This document shows positions 55,303-64,000 of a stretch of 64,000 bases of DNA, piece after piece. The stretch's first letter is position 1. Every line of letters begins with the position of its first letter. Below the pieces are notes generated by a model, which saw only the letters and a program-made list of their open reading frames with translations, made no database searches and had not been told where the DNA came from. The stretch is from Lepidodermella squamata (lineage: Eukaryota > Gastrotricha), in contig JBLDXI010000042.1 of assembly GCA_047495785.1 (NCBI GenBank), positions 434,001-498,000 of the forward strand, read 5' to 3'. The position numbers and the translations under genes are program-made.

Positions 55303-55628
55303 TTAAACCACGAAGCTAGCGGATGCTACAATTACAATTTTTCGACCGTTGTTCCTAACCCCAACTTCAAGGTCCGAGAAGCCTGTGAGATTAGTGAAAC
55401 AATCAACCCGCGGATTATATTTATTCCATATGCTCCCTCTTATCACCGCAGTATTTTCACATTTTACAGTCACAGTAGAATCCAAGCCTATCGACGTTTT
55501 CGTACCAGGTTGTAATTTTCAGTCTAATTGACGCTGGCGAACAGCGTTACGACAACAATAGCTGCCTGTCTGAAAACTCACTGAAGTTTAGTTATGTTTA
55601 AAATTAAAGCCAATGTAAGCTTTGCCAT
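55303..55628 (-). pseudogene. MAKL-family copy, broken
   Basis: ATGGCAAAGCTTACATTGGC opens the family first exon, but the donor after codon 10-11 is lost. Exon 2 starts AAIVVVTLFASVN and meets TAG. A further ~70 codons ('KTSIGLDSTVTVKCENTAV', 'NPRVDCFTNLTGFSDLEVG') are open in another frame up to 55303, so an indel separates signal peptide and mature part. Two cysteines remain. Confidence 0.6.
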
Positions 55629-55636
55629 GAAACGCG

Positions 55637-56238
55637 GGAATTGTATGGTTTTAATGAAAATTGAATATGTATGAAGCGAATGGTTTACCGAAAAACTCCC
55701 TTCACCACCTGGTCAAACACTCAACTTGGAAATCGATGGTTTTTTTCGCTTTTTGTGGCATTGAACGGTAAGCTTGTCAACATGCTTCTAAACAAAAAGT
55801 CATTACCGATACCTAGAATAATGCTAAAAGTGCTCTCAGCCAATGCTAAAAGTCTCAGTGCGAAAATGCTTGGACCATATGCATGGGAAATGTCTATTCG
55901 CAATGAATGGAAGTGCAAAGTGCAAAGTGCTATTCGATTTTAAATTTGTCGGTTAAAGGTTAGTTGTTACTGTTTTAGTAGCTTTCACTTTATTTGATCA
56001 AAGGATCAAGGATCCAGGCCGTTTTTTCCTTATGAGATTTCGAACCATGTCTCACTTGAAAGTGATAGAGCTTTTCACTGCATTAGGGGGAATTGGAGCC
56101 AATATTGGCCCTTGCTAAAGATACTAAGGACTGGGCATAACTTGGACCATTTTTGGATCTGAGAGTTAAATTTTCATTTTCCCCAAAGGAATGCAAGGTC
56201 GCCGATACCACCAGCTGGCTACGCCCTTGCTCATGGGC
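55637..56238. other. Intergenic
   Basis: Promoter side of the broken MAKL copy; otherwise nothing recognised. Confidence 0.4.
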
Positions 56239-58333
56239 TTAGTAGATCATCCACAGAAATAAAATCGTATCTGAGATTATCACGATTAACAGAGATACAA
56301 TACCTAGCAAGATATCAGCCAAGCGGCTTGTTCTGACATCATGGGCAACGTGAAAGCATCGGATCTTGATTCTGCTACTCCCGAAAAAGTCCTTAAACGA
56401 GCAATACATTGTCAGTAGAATGGCAATCGCGAATTTGATCCCAATCATGTATACAGCATAGATAGAGCTCGAAGTTTTCGGAATCATGCCGCTGACAAGG
56501 CTTAGCATCAGCGCATACGCAAGGACAACTGTTGCGCAAAACGCTGCCCGATCGGTTTCGTCCGGCTCAGCTAGCAAACATATGATCGGCAGTGAAATGA
56601 GAGACAGCGTAGGGAACAGGACATTCCAGATGAAGTATGCTGGCTTGCGTTTGAATGATATGCTGAAATCTATGCGGGTGAAGTATTCTTCGCTGCTTGG
56701 ATATCGCCATAGAATGCTAGTTGGCGAATCGTCAACCAACTGCCAGATTTCTGTGTCACTGACGAAATAGTCTCCCCATCTCGGGGAGATTCCGAAGTTA
56801 TCAATGCTGAAATTTACAGCAAAAACTGGCTCGCATGACTCGAAGCTCATGATGCAAGTTTGTTCGTCGAAAGGGAATTTAGCGTAATTGAAAGAAGGAC
56901 AAGACACATCGAAGCGGTCGTATATATCCCACGACAACGAGGGCTCTTTGATTCGCAACTTTTTGATGTCATTCAATCTGAGACAAAAAATGACTGATCA
57001 GAGCAGTGAATTTGATAGGATTTTTACAAGTGAATAGCTTTGCATCGTTTGTTTTAAACGGTCATCTATCTGCTCAAGTATGTCTTATCATTTCGATAAA
57101 AAATAAAATAAAAAATAAAATAAAATAAAATAAATAAATGAATATAAAAAATAGCCTTGGTACCCTGATTTTCTGATAATAGCTATTAAAAAGCAGCCCT
57201 TCATATTGTATGGGGATACCACGTAGTCTTGTGAAAGTGGTTTTCGAAAATTAAAAAAATGTGTTAGCTATGTTTTCTGGAGTCGATATTTGTACTTAGA
57301 TAAGTACGAATTTTTATATGCAAATTAGGCGGCTTTCGGTTATGTAATATTCTAACAATTTTCGACCATGAAATTCGACTTTTAAAAATGAGTAAGAATT
57401 CATTATCATTCCTTGAAGGCTGAGATCACTTGGAACATGGACTTGTTGAATTTGCCAACTAAAACATTAAATTAGGATTGGAAGGCTAAGGAAACTTAAG
57501 TTTCGGGGTGGGCAGTCTCGAAAAGGGGGAAATATACCTCAAAAGTCAAATAATAGCCAAAAATTCGGAGTAGCCAAACATTGGGGTGGGAGGATATAGT
57601 GCTATATAAACCCTTATATCGGTTTCATGTTTCATAGATCGAAAATACCCCACTCCGCTCCCCTTACCCCATATTTTTTTCTATAGCAGCCCGGGCTACT
57701 AAAATTTCCACCTCGAAAATGTGAACAATTTTTGGTGAACCGTTCATTTTTGATATTTTCGAACCAACTTTACCCCTCAACCCTGGGCTACTATTATGGC
57801 GATTATTAGTGAATGGGCTAATACTGAAACAAATACAGTATCCAAAGACATAAACGATATGAAATGAGCAAAAAATGTCAAACTTGCCCATTCAGTTGTA
57901 TCAGATGTTGTTCGATTGCTGTGACATGGAACAATCGCGGCACCCATGACGCATCGTTCCTAGGAAAATAGACGAAAGTAGTGCCTTCATTGATACGCTC
58001 GCACTCCTCGCTGGTTGTCAAATTGAGAACCTCGCACCGCGGCCAGTTATCAGCGCACATAGGTATCGCCCACTTCAGCTGTAGTAAGCCGACCAGTGAC
58101 AAACTCTGCTGCACGTCATCGATGCCGAAAAATCGGTACAGCTGCACTAGTACTTGGACGTTGATGGGCGTGCCGGTTTTTATGTAATTTTCCGAAGGCA
58201 GAGCCGTTGCATAGATCGCTGGGCACGACTCGGCGAATTCCTGCAGAAATTGGTTAAGCAATGAAGAAGATTCCGCCGCTGCGCCGAACGTGACGCATGA
58301 GATTACGATCGCTGAGATCATGCTGCCAGCCAT
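56239..58333 (-). CDS. Cys-loop ligand-gated ion channel subunit (two recognised exons)
   Basis: Exon 1 is about 58333-57884: signal peptide MAGSMISAIVISCVTFGAAA, then 'TPINVQVLVQLYRFFGIDD' and 'LFHVTAIEQH'. The later exon is about 56970-56239: 'FDVSCPSFNYAKFPFDEQTC', the Cys-loop, here with 14 rather than 13 residues between the cysteines, then 'SFESC' and four membrane segments (M1 'FIWNVLFPTLSLISLPII'; M2 after 'DETDRAAF'; M3; M4 ending LFLWMIY). The M3-M4 loop is very short. The simplest donor and acceptor differ in phase by one base, so one small exon is missing from my model or there is an indel. Ligand and ion selectivity cannot be told. Confidence 0.7.
57060..57880. other. Presumed intron of the channel gene
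   Basis: AT-rich, with an AAAATA-type microsatellite at ~57096-57138. A small connecting exon may be hidden here. Confidence 0.4.
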
Positions 58334-58714
58334 TGCAGGGCGAAAAAAACAAAATGGTGCTAGAGATTGAGCCTGTTCGCTTCAAATATTGAACGCCTCT
58401 GCAGCTAACGTAATAAAAACAAACCGTGATTATTATAGGCAAACAATTGGTAATATTTGTCACCGATACAATAACAAGTATTCGGAAAACAATATGTCTA
58501 TCGCATAGCTGGAAATCGCATCAAAAAGGTGTTTGTTTGAAGCGTCGAATCGTTATTGGCTCAACTTCCGGGTGTTCTGTAAAAATCAGGCTAATTTTTC
58601 GTTAAAGAGGCTTCCGGTTTGCTGCACTCACCGAAATCTCACACAGCAGTGACATTTGAGCTGTGATCACTGACCACTTATGATCCTCATCGAGCTTATG
58701 GTTCATATCGGCTC
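58334..58714. other. Intergenic
   Basis: Channel gene upstream side; nothing recognised. Confidence 0.4.
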
Positions 58715-58827
58715 CAGGGCGCGAAGTACGGGGGGGAACGAGGGGTATCGTGCCCCCAAGTTCGGCAGGCTTAAGTAGAAAAATACTCAAAAAACCACAA
58801 GAATCAAGAATCCTACTTCGTGCACTG
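58715..58827 (+). mobile_element. hAT-type MITE with perfect 8-bp target duplication
   Basis: 113 bp, starts CAGGGCGCGAAGTA, ends TACTTCGTGCACTG. Flanked by ATCGGCTC on both sides (58707-58714 and 58828-58835). Confidence 0.85.
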
Positions 58828-58879
58828 ATCGGCTCTGATATTTATAGGACCAGAAGGTTCCGCTGCGGTTTTTGGGTTA

Positions 58880-58896
58880 CCCCCCCCCCCCCCCCC
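58880..58896 (+). repeat. 17-base C run
   Basis: Homopolymer of C; a place where the assembly length is unreliable. Confidence 0.9.
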
Positions 58897-60484
58897 TTTA
58901 CCTCGCACGCCATTTGCTGAAATGTCCTAGCTGAAATGTCCGACCATGGGGTGACAGGAATAAAATGATGAAAAATGTACTCATGCAACAAATTAATCAT
59001 TGATTTATTTTATTTATGCTATAGCCATTCTCCGCTAATTTTTCAACAATTCTTGCATGTGATAAATAATCAACCCCGGTAGACAGGGTCGCGCCATCTT
59101 TTGAAAACACTTTGAGCCCATAGATGAGGTACTCCATTTCCGCTGTTTTATTGCCAGTGACGTAGTGAAAAGACACCGCCATCTCAGACAATCCCTTTAT
59201 GGTTTCGTTGTAGTACCGATCGCCTTTCGGCATCCAGTAGGCGAATCGCTTAGACGGGTACATCTCCGTTGCTGGGTCGAGAAAATTGAACCGCTGCCGG
59301 CCTGTCGGGTCACTTGACTCGGCCAGCTCAACGCCCGCTATTGCTAAACATCGGCCGATATTGACGTCTTCGTGAATCAGCGGACTGAGGTGCCGAGTTC
59401 CAGGACACTTGTCTGGGTCAGTTGTGTTTTGCAACGCATTTTCGACCAATTGCTTCACTCCTTGAAAAAAAATGGAAAAAAGAAATGACAAAATGAAGTA
59501 TCTAATTACTATTCAAATTTAACAGAAAAGCTTTATGACATTTAAATTATGAAAAAATCGAAACCAAGATAATATTAATACAATTAGAAAAACTGAAATT
59601 CTGAATTTTTTCACATCCAAATTTTTTGGAAAAATCAGGAAAAAGAATCCATGTTAATTGACCACGATCATTCTAACCTTGTCGTGATATGACGTAACCA
59701 GCCCCACCAGCAGCGTAGTGACGTCGTAAATCAGGCCTCGTGTGATTTATCGGTCGCGTTAGTTTCCGTAAAATGCCGACCTGTGTAAATAGCTTCATTA
59801 GGCCGGAAATGAGTGGCGAGGAAAAATTTGAGATTTTCCATAATTATAAATGAATCATCATCGGCCTTTAAAAACCAGTCGAAATCATTGAGAAGGCTTT
59901 CGTCATACACCCATTCGAAAGCTGCTCGAACCTGAAATAGGATTAACAAGAACATTTCAAATTTTAAAAAAATTGAACATTTAAAATTGAATTATACAAA
60001 ATTTGAAATTTGAGAAAATACAAATTCGGATCAATACATTTTTAAAACATGTCGCAGAGGTTCATAAACAAATATTTGAAGCTGTAAAATTCGAAACTTA
60101 AAAATTTAAAATTTCTCTTAATTCATAAAATGATGAAAAATAATTTTGATAATTTCAAAATATGGGTCCCCCACAGAGTAGCAGGCTTCAAATAAAGCAG
60201 AGAGCAACAAATGGTGCACACTTCAGACCAAATGGCTTCAAAGCACTCCCATAAAAAAGTAAAAAGTATTAAGCAATGATCACCATGTTTTGGAATTAAT
60301 GCTATTATTTTACTTTCAAGCCATTTTTTAATTTTGCTTTGAGGTCATGGTGCTTTGAAGCTTTTGCTTTGAAGCCTGTTACTAAATTTTCCCTACTTTG
60401 TAGGGGACCCCAAAATATTGCAAATTAATTATGATTAATTTCTTATGAGTTTTTGCCGTATGAGTTTGGATGAATTAGGCGTAT

Positions 60485-60531
60485 CTTTAGCCAAACTGCT
60501 TTGTAATTTTTCTTCGAGCTGAATTTCTCGT
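60485..60531 (-). pseudogene. Duplicated remnant of a T-synthase exon
   Basis: Reads 'HEKFSSKKNYKAVWLK', versus 'AKKFSVKENYNAVWLK' at 61513-61597. Next to foldback repeats, which may have caused the duplication. It lacks the first half of the exon. Confidence 0.6.
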
Positions 60532-60765
60532 GGGGCGTCAACTCGTCCGCGGTCAATACTCGTCCGCGACAACTCATCCGAAATTAAATAAATATTTAAA
60601 TAATTATTTTTAGTGACAACTCATCCGGTGACAACTGGTCTGGCCCGGCCGAGTTGTCGTGGATGAGTTGTCACTAAAATTTAATAATTAATTATTTTTT
60701 AATTATTTAAATTCTGGGTCAACTCGTCCACGGACAAATCATCCGCGACAACTCATCCTGAGGTT
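60525..60765. repeat. Foldback repeat of GACAACTCATCC units
   Basis: TTTAGTGACAACTCATCC at ~60610 pairs with GGATGAGTTGTCACTAAA at ~60660, with more AACTCGTCC/AACTCATCC units on both sides. Low-complexity inverted array, no coding. Confidence 0.7.
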
Positions 60766-60929
60766 ACCAACAAATGTTCTATTTCGAATTTCGGATGAAG
60801 TCCCTAATAGGTTCATGAATTTATTGAAAAATAGTTGAAAAATAGTTATCAGAAATATAATTTGAAATTAAAATTGAAATTACAAAAATTACTAATTAAA
60901 AATTTAAATTTAAATTTATTCCGAGCAGG

Positions 60930-61412
60930 AAAGATGGTTCTACGACATTTGCGCCAACTGAGCTGAGCCAAGCGACAACTGAGCCAGACATTTGCGCCAA
61001 CGACAACTGAGCTAAATTTCTTAAAACGACATTTGAGCCAAACGACAACTGAGCCAAAATTGAATAAAATGTTGAAACGACGTTTGCGCCAACGACAACT
61101 GAGCCAAATTTATTTAATTTATTTTTATTATTATTCAAATATAATGGACATCAAACATTATAGAGGTCGAGCTGGGCATGCTCGCTCCGCTCGCATAGCC
61201 AATGGTCATAGCTGAATAATATTTAATTCATAATTAGCTCAGATGTCGTTGGCGCAAATGTCGTTTCACACTTTTTGGCTCAGTTGTCGTTGGCGCAATT
61301 GTCGTTTTAAAAATATAAATTTTTTTTAGCTCAGTTGTCGTTGGCGCAAAAGTCGTGGCGCAAATGTCTTGGCGCAAATGTCTTTGGCGCAAATGTCGCA
61401 GAGCGGGAAAGG
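60930..61412. repeat. Foldback element of CGACATTTGCGCC / CGACAACTGAGCC units
   Basis: Left arm (60940-61110) is made of alternating CGACATTTGCGCC and CGACAACTGAGCC units; right arm (61235-61412) is the same in reverse. The centre (61130-61220) holds GGGCATGCTCGCTCCGCTCG. Ends CTACGACATTTGCGCCAA and CTGCGACATTTGCGCCAA (reversed). It looks like a foldback transposon. Confidence 0.75.
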
Positions 61413-61752
61413 TTGAAAATAAAAAAAATCGAATATTTGTGTAGTTGAAGTCAATAAAATAATTTAATTTCATTATAAATAAGTTCAAATGTACTCGATA
61501 AAATGGGCTAACCTTTAGCCAAACTGCGTTGTAATTTTCTTTAACGCTGAATTTTTTGGCACCGATATCCGGGTCATCCTCGACGACAAAAAGCGATCTC
61601 GTTCATAAAATCGCACGCGCCTGCGTGAAAAGAGAAATTGTACGATAAAAAAATTCCTTGTTATTAAAATCACGTTGTCAACAACCTTGATTTTTCTCTC
61701 GAACATTTTTGACAATTCAATTATGTTTCCGTATTATAACTGAACTCATAGA

Positions 61753-62435
61753 ATGTTGTATCACAATTTATATCGGCAACTGTGGTTCTGCTTGCGGAGA
61801 ACTCCGATAACAAGCTTCGCCCTCGGTTTCGCTTCAGTGATTTTCTTTACTACAACCATCGCCCGATATTCTCAAACCAGCTCGTGCCAGGTAAAAATAA
61901 CATTTAATTTTTACAAGTTAATTTTTTGAAATTTTAAAATATTGGAAAATGTTTTGTTAACAATTCTTATTAATCTGAAAAGAATAACTTATTTTGCGAG
62001 ATAATTTGCATAATTTTTTTCAAATCAAACAGAGCTCGGGTGAAATGCGATCTAGAATGGAGAAGCGATTGGAGCGAATCCGTGAAATTTGCGAGAAAGA
62101 CCCAGTAGCAGCTAGCCAATTGTTCGATTGGCAAGATTACGACAGCCGCCGAAATTCAAGCTACGTCTGGCTCTGGAATAACCTGCTCGTCAACGATAAT
62201 TACAAATTTGTATTTTGCGCGTAAGTGTCCCAAAATAAATTCTCTAAAATACCTGAATTTTCAAAAATTTCAAAAATTAAATTTATAATTTATTATTAAA
62301 TGTTTGATCGTTTTTTCAAGTATTCCAAAGGCTGGTAATACGAATACTCGGCACTATTTGATGCATTTGAGCGAAGGCAATACGGGCAATCCGGGATTAC
62401 AAGTACCGAGGCGCTGGTTGGAACCGGGTCTATGA
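61753..62435 (+). pseudogene. Carbohydrate sulfotransferase-like, truncated
   Basis: Exons 61753-61890, 62033-62220 and 62321-62435 join in frame to 146 residues. A type II membrane anchor ('FALGFASVIFFTTTIA') is followed by a stem and the start of the sulfotransferase domain with the PAPS-binding loop 'FCAIPKAGNTNTRHYL'. Then the frame stops after 'WLEPGL'; normal members have another 200 or more residues including the 3'-phosphate motif. The stop falls just before a duplicated GATCCTAATTACAA and about 100 bp before the Polinton-like genes, so insertion of that element may have cut the gene. It cannot be enzymatically active as it stands. Confidence 0.65.
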
Positions 62436-62535
62436 TCCTAATTACAAGATCCTAATTACAACCTTAAGAATTTTATTTGATTATACTCAGCGGATTCTTT
62501 TTTACCACCCCGTGTCAAAGTAGCTAATCGTGGTC

Positions 62536-63048
62536 CTAATCCCTTTTATTATAATCAGATATATCATGTATTACATCTTCGATATGATCAGCTTCAATTT
62601 CGTCAATCAAAGGGAAATTGTGTTTCTTAATTACGTTTTCATTAAGACTTTTAATTTCATTTTCAGGTTCTCTAACAGTTTGATATTCATCAAATGAGGC
62701 TTCATTTCTATCAGTTGACTCACTTTTTGCTAATGGACTGGAAGGTTCCAATTTAGGTTGTCTTAATTCAGCTTCAACTTCTTGGGCAATTCCCCGAGCG
62801 ATCACCTCAGGTTTCATTCTTGTTAAATTATTATTCAATTTTTCTATGGAATTTACGATCGGTCGTTGTTTGATCGTATTTAGAATGGTTGCTAAAGGAT
62901 CCATTTCGGTTTTAATGTTATATTTATGCTTTAATGTGTATGTATCTCCATTCGCGATAGCAATATTCTGACTATACAGGTTTTCCTCTTTTTCAAGATT
63001 TTTCAAAATTTCAATTTGCTCGGGTATTGATAGTTCTTTGATCGGCAT
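62536..63048 (-). CDS. Unknown protein of the Polinton-like element (170 aa)
   Basis: Single open frame starting MPIKELSIPEQIEILKNLEK. Acidic and Lys-rich, largely helical or disordered, no membrane segments or recognised motif. It lies 30 bp downstream of the ATPase gene on the same strand, so probably one transcription unit. Position and size suggest a structural or accessory virion protein, which is only a guess. Confidence 0.65.
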   Translation of the reverse strand: MPIKELSIPEQIEILKNLEKEENLYSQNIAIANGDTYTLKHKYNIKTEMDPLATILNTIKQRPIVNSIEKLNNNLTRMKPEVIARGIAQEVEAELRQPKLEPSSPLAKSESTDRNEASFDEYQTVREPENEIKSLNENVIKKHNFPLIDEIEADHIEDVIHDISDYNKRD

Positions 63049-63079
63049 TTGAACGTTTTTTAATTAGTAACTAGATATT

Positions 63080-63778
63080 TCAACAAAACAGGCCAACGTA
63101 ATTAGCTCGCAATTTCAAGCATTTGTATTTTGAATTGCCATCAATAATGAAACTTCCATGTCCATCATATGAAGATGTACTTTCTTCGTATTTCTTTATG
63201 AACTCATCTCTTTTTATTTCAGATGCATAAATATTATGTATGGTTTTTATTTCTCTGAAATCATTTAAACGCTTTAGCACAACGAACTGTGCGTTATCTC
63301 TAATTATTTTGGGCGTTTTAAAATAAGACTGAGATAAGTAAACAACAGAACAATTGTATTTCCTACTTCTTATGTACAAATCACCGATATATTTTTCTTG
63401 AACTTTTTTTTCTGCTAAACATACATCATCAAAAATGTAAAGATGCTGATAGTTCTTGTTAAGATCTTCTATTTGAACTACATCTTTCAAATCAGTGCTA
63501 AAATGTATGAGACTTTCTGATATTCCTCTTCTTGCTAATTCTTTTTCTTTTTGTTTTTGCACATTTATTAAAAATTGATACTTGTCTTCATCAAGTGTTT
63601 TTGAATAAACGAAAATTTTATGGAAAACGGAATGATGAATAATATTCAAAAGATCATTTGTTTTACCTGAATTACTCGGACCAATGATTAAACTTCTGCC
63701 TGGATGTTGTGGGAAAAATGGATTCGGATTTATATAATAATTATTAGCTTTGGAAATTAGATTATCAAAATTTATCAT
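63080..63778 (-). CDS. Packaging ATPase, A32-like (232 aa)
   Basis: Full-length single-exon gene. Walker A 'IIGPSNSGKT' at residues ~31-40, Walker B 'YIFDD' at ~115, then 'VVYLSQSYF', a sensor-like motif usual in Polinton, adintovirus and poxvirus A32 ATPases. Family role: pumping the element's DNA into capsids. The N-terminus 'PNPFFPQHPGRSLIIGPSNS' is the typical context. Intact, AT-rich and unlike neighbouring host genes in base composition. Integrated relic or active element cannot be told from one gene. Confidence 0.85.
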   Translation of the reverse strand: MINFDNLISKANNYYINPNPFFPQHPGRSLIIGPSNSGKTNDLLNIIHHSVFHKIFVYSKTLDEDKYQFLINVQKQKEKELARRGISESLIHFSTDLKDVVQIEDLNKNYQHLYIFDDVCLAEKKVQEKYIGDLYIRSRKYNCSVVYLSQSYFKTPKIIRDNAQFVVLKRLNDFREIKTIHNIYASEIKRDEFIKKYEESTSSYDGHGSFIIDGNSKYKCLKLRANYVGLFC

Positions 63779-63817
63779 TTATATATAAATTAGAAACTTT
63801 CTAGTTAATTACTAAAA

Positions 63818-64000
63818 ATGTTCGACAGCACTAAAAAAGATGGCGTAAATTCTCCGAGTGGGGGATTTTCGATGGGATTATAAACAATTTACCGATTGAA
63901 TTACATTTACCATCATTAGGACCAGGTGAATACGTGCAGAACGGTAGTTTTAATAACACAAATAAGTATTCATATGCAGGCCCAGGAACGAAATTTATTC
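63818..64000 (+). pseudogene. Phospholipase A2-like capsid-associated protein, 5' part
   Basis: Divergent from the ATPase. An ATG (63818-63820) opens a short frame; the recognisable part ('NNLPIELHLPSLGPG', later 'AGPGTK', like the calcium-binding loop GPG of viral PLA2 domains) is in another frame. So there is at least one indel in the first 80 bases, or the start lies elsewhere. Cut by the window end. Confidence 0.5.

Larger units (their letters stand above)
58997..61597 (-). pseudogene. T-synthase-like beta-1,3-galactosyltransferase, frameshifted and N-terminally incomplete
   Basis: Three exons fit the core-1 galactosyltransferase (C1GALT) family: 61597-61513 ('LFVVEDDPDIGAKKFSVKEN'), 59931-59678 ('FEWVYDESLLNDFDWFLKAD', continuing DDDS, then 'GGAGYVIS') and 59460-58997 ('DVNIGRCLAIAGVE', 'AVSFHYV'). 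DDD is the metal-binding motif. Exon-exon phases agree only if exon 2 has one extra base, and its frame indeed shifts between 59725 and 59760. The N-terminal membrane anchor exon was not found before the next gene. Either a pseudogene or an assembly indel. A remnant copy of the first exon is at 60485-60531. Confidence 0.65.
62536..64000. mobile_element. Polinton/Maverick- or adintovirus-like element, partial
   Basis: Three linked coding regions: an A32/FtsK-type packaging ATPase, an unknown 170-residue protein, and the start of a phospholipase-A2-type capsid-associated protein. This set is typical of Polinton/adintovirus elements. The right part is outside the window. Terminal repeats were not found; the left edge is between 62436 and 62535. 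Confidence 0.7.

Overview
The window is from a metazoan nuclear genome. Coding regions are split by short AT-rich introns (about 50-70 bp) with GT..AG borders and are followed by AATAAA signals. The gene content (a NRF-6-type acyltransferase, a Cys-loop channel, a GABA-B-like receptor, a Ly6/ET-module protein, PAN and EGF proteins, a T-synthase-like enzyme, a Polinton-type packaging ATPase) suggests an ecdysozoan, probably a nematode. I cannot name a species.

Layout. 0-9.5 kb: a 523-bp exact duplication joined to a GABA-B-like receptor fragment, an nrf-6-like gene, two small genes built on a C-x3-C-x8-C-x-C module, and two ankyrin genes. 9.9-31 kb: a small secreted EGF gene model and a cluster of tiny secreted proteins, called here the MAKL family. 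Its members share a ~33-nt first exon, a promoter block and a 3'-UTR element, but have very different second exons. 15.0-24.6 kb: a probable 9.6-kb DNA transposon, with imperfect terminal inverted repeats and subterminal TTTACG..TAAA arrays, carrying two intact spliced genes; it sits between two paralogous MAKL blocks. 27.9-34.9 kb: repeat-rich DNA with hAT-type MITEs showing 8-bp target duplications, tRNA-like sequences and gene relics. 33.8-43.9 kb: a five-exon gene with an SH3BGR/thioredoxin-like head fused to a ~2,780-residue acidic tail. 44-48.5 kb: PAN and Ly6/ET genes, a broken one-pass membrane protein gene and another MAKL gene. 49.3-51.6 kb: a GABA-B-like receptor with two frameshifts. 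52-56 kb: a second MAKL subcluster, including a precursor with seven 20-residue repeats, and a 913-bp TIR element. 56.2-64 kb: a Cys-loop channel, a T-synthase-like gene with one frameshift and foldback repeats, a truncated sulfotransferase, and the edge of a Polinton/adintovirus-like element.

How it fits together. The housekeeping-like genes seem unrelated to each other. The coherent system is the MAKL family: at least seven readable genes and three or four wrecks, apparently spread by block duplication and inversion. Signal peptide, promoter and 3'-UTR are kept while the mature peptide changes, as in defence-peptide or venom-type families. Several loci are broken (pseudogenes or assembly indels), so the window mixes ordinary genes with a fast-turnover, transposon-rich accessory zone.
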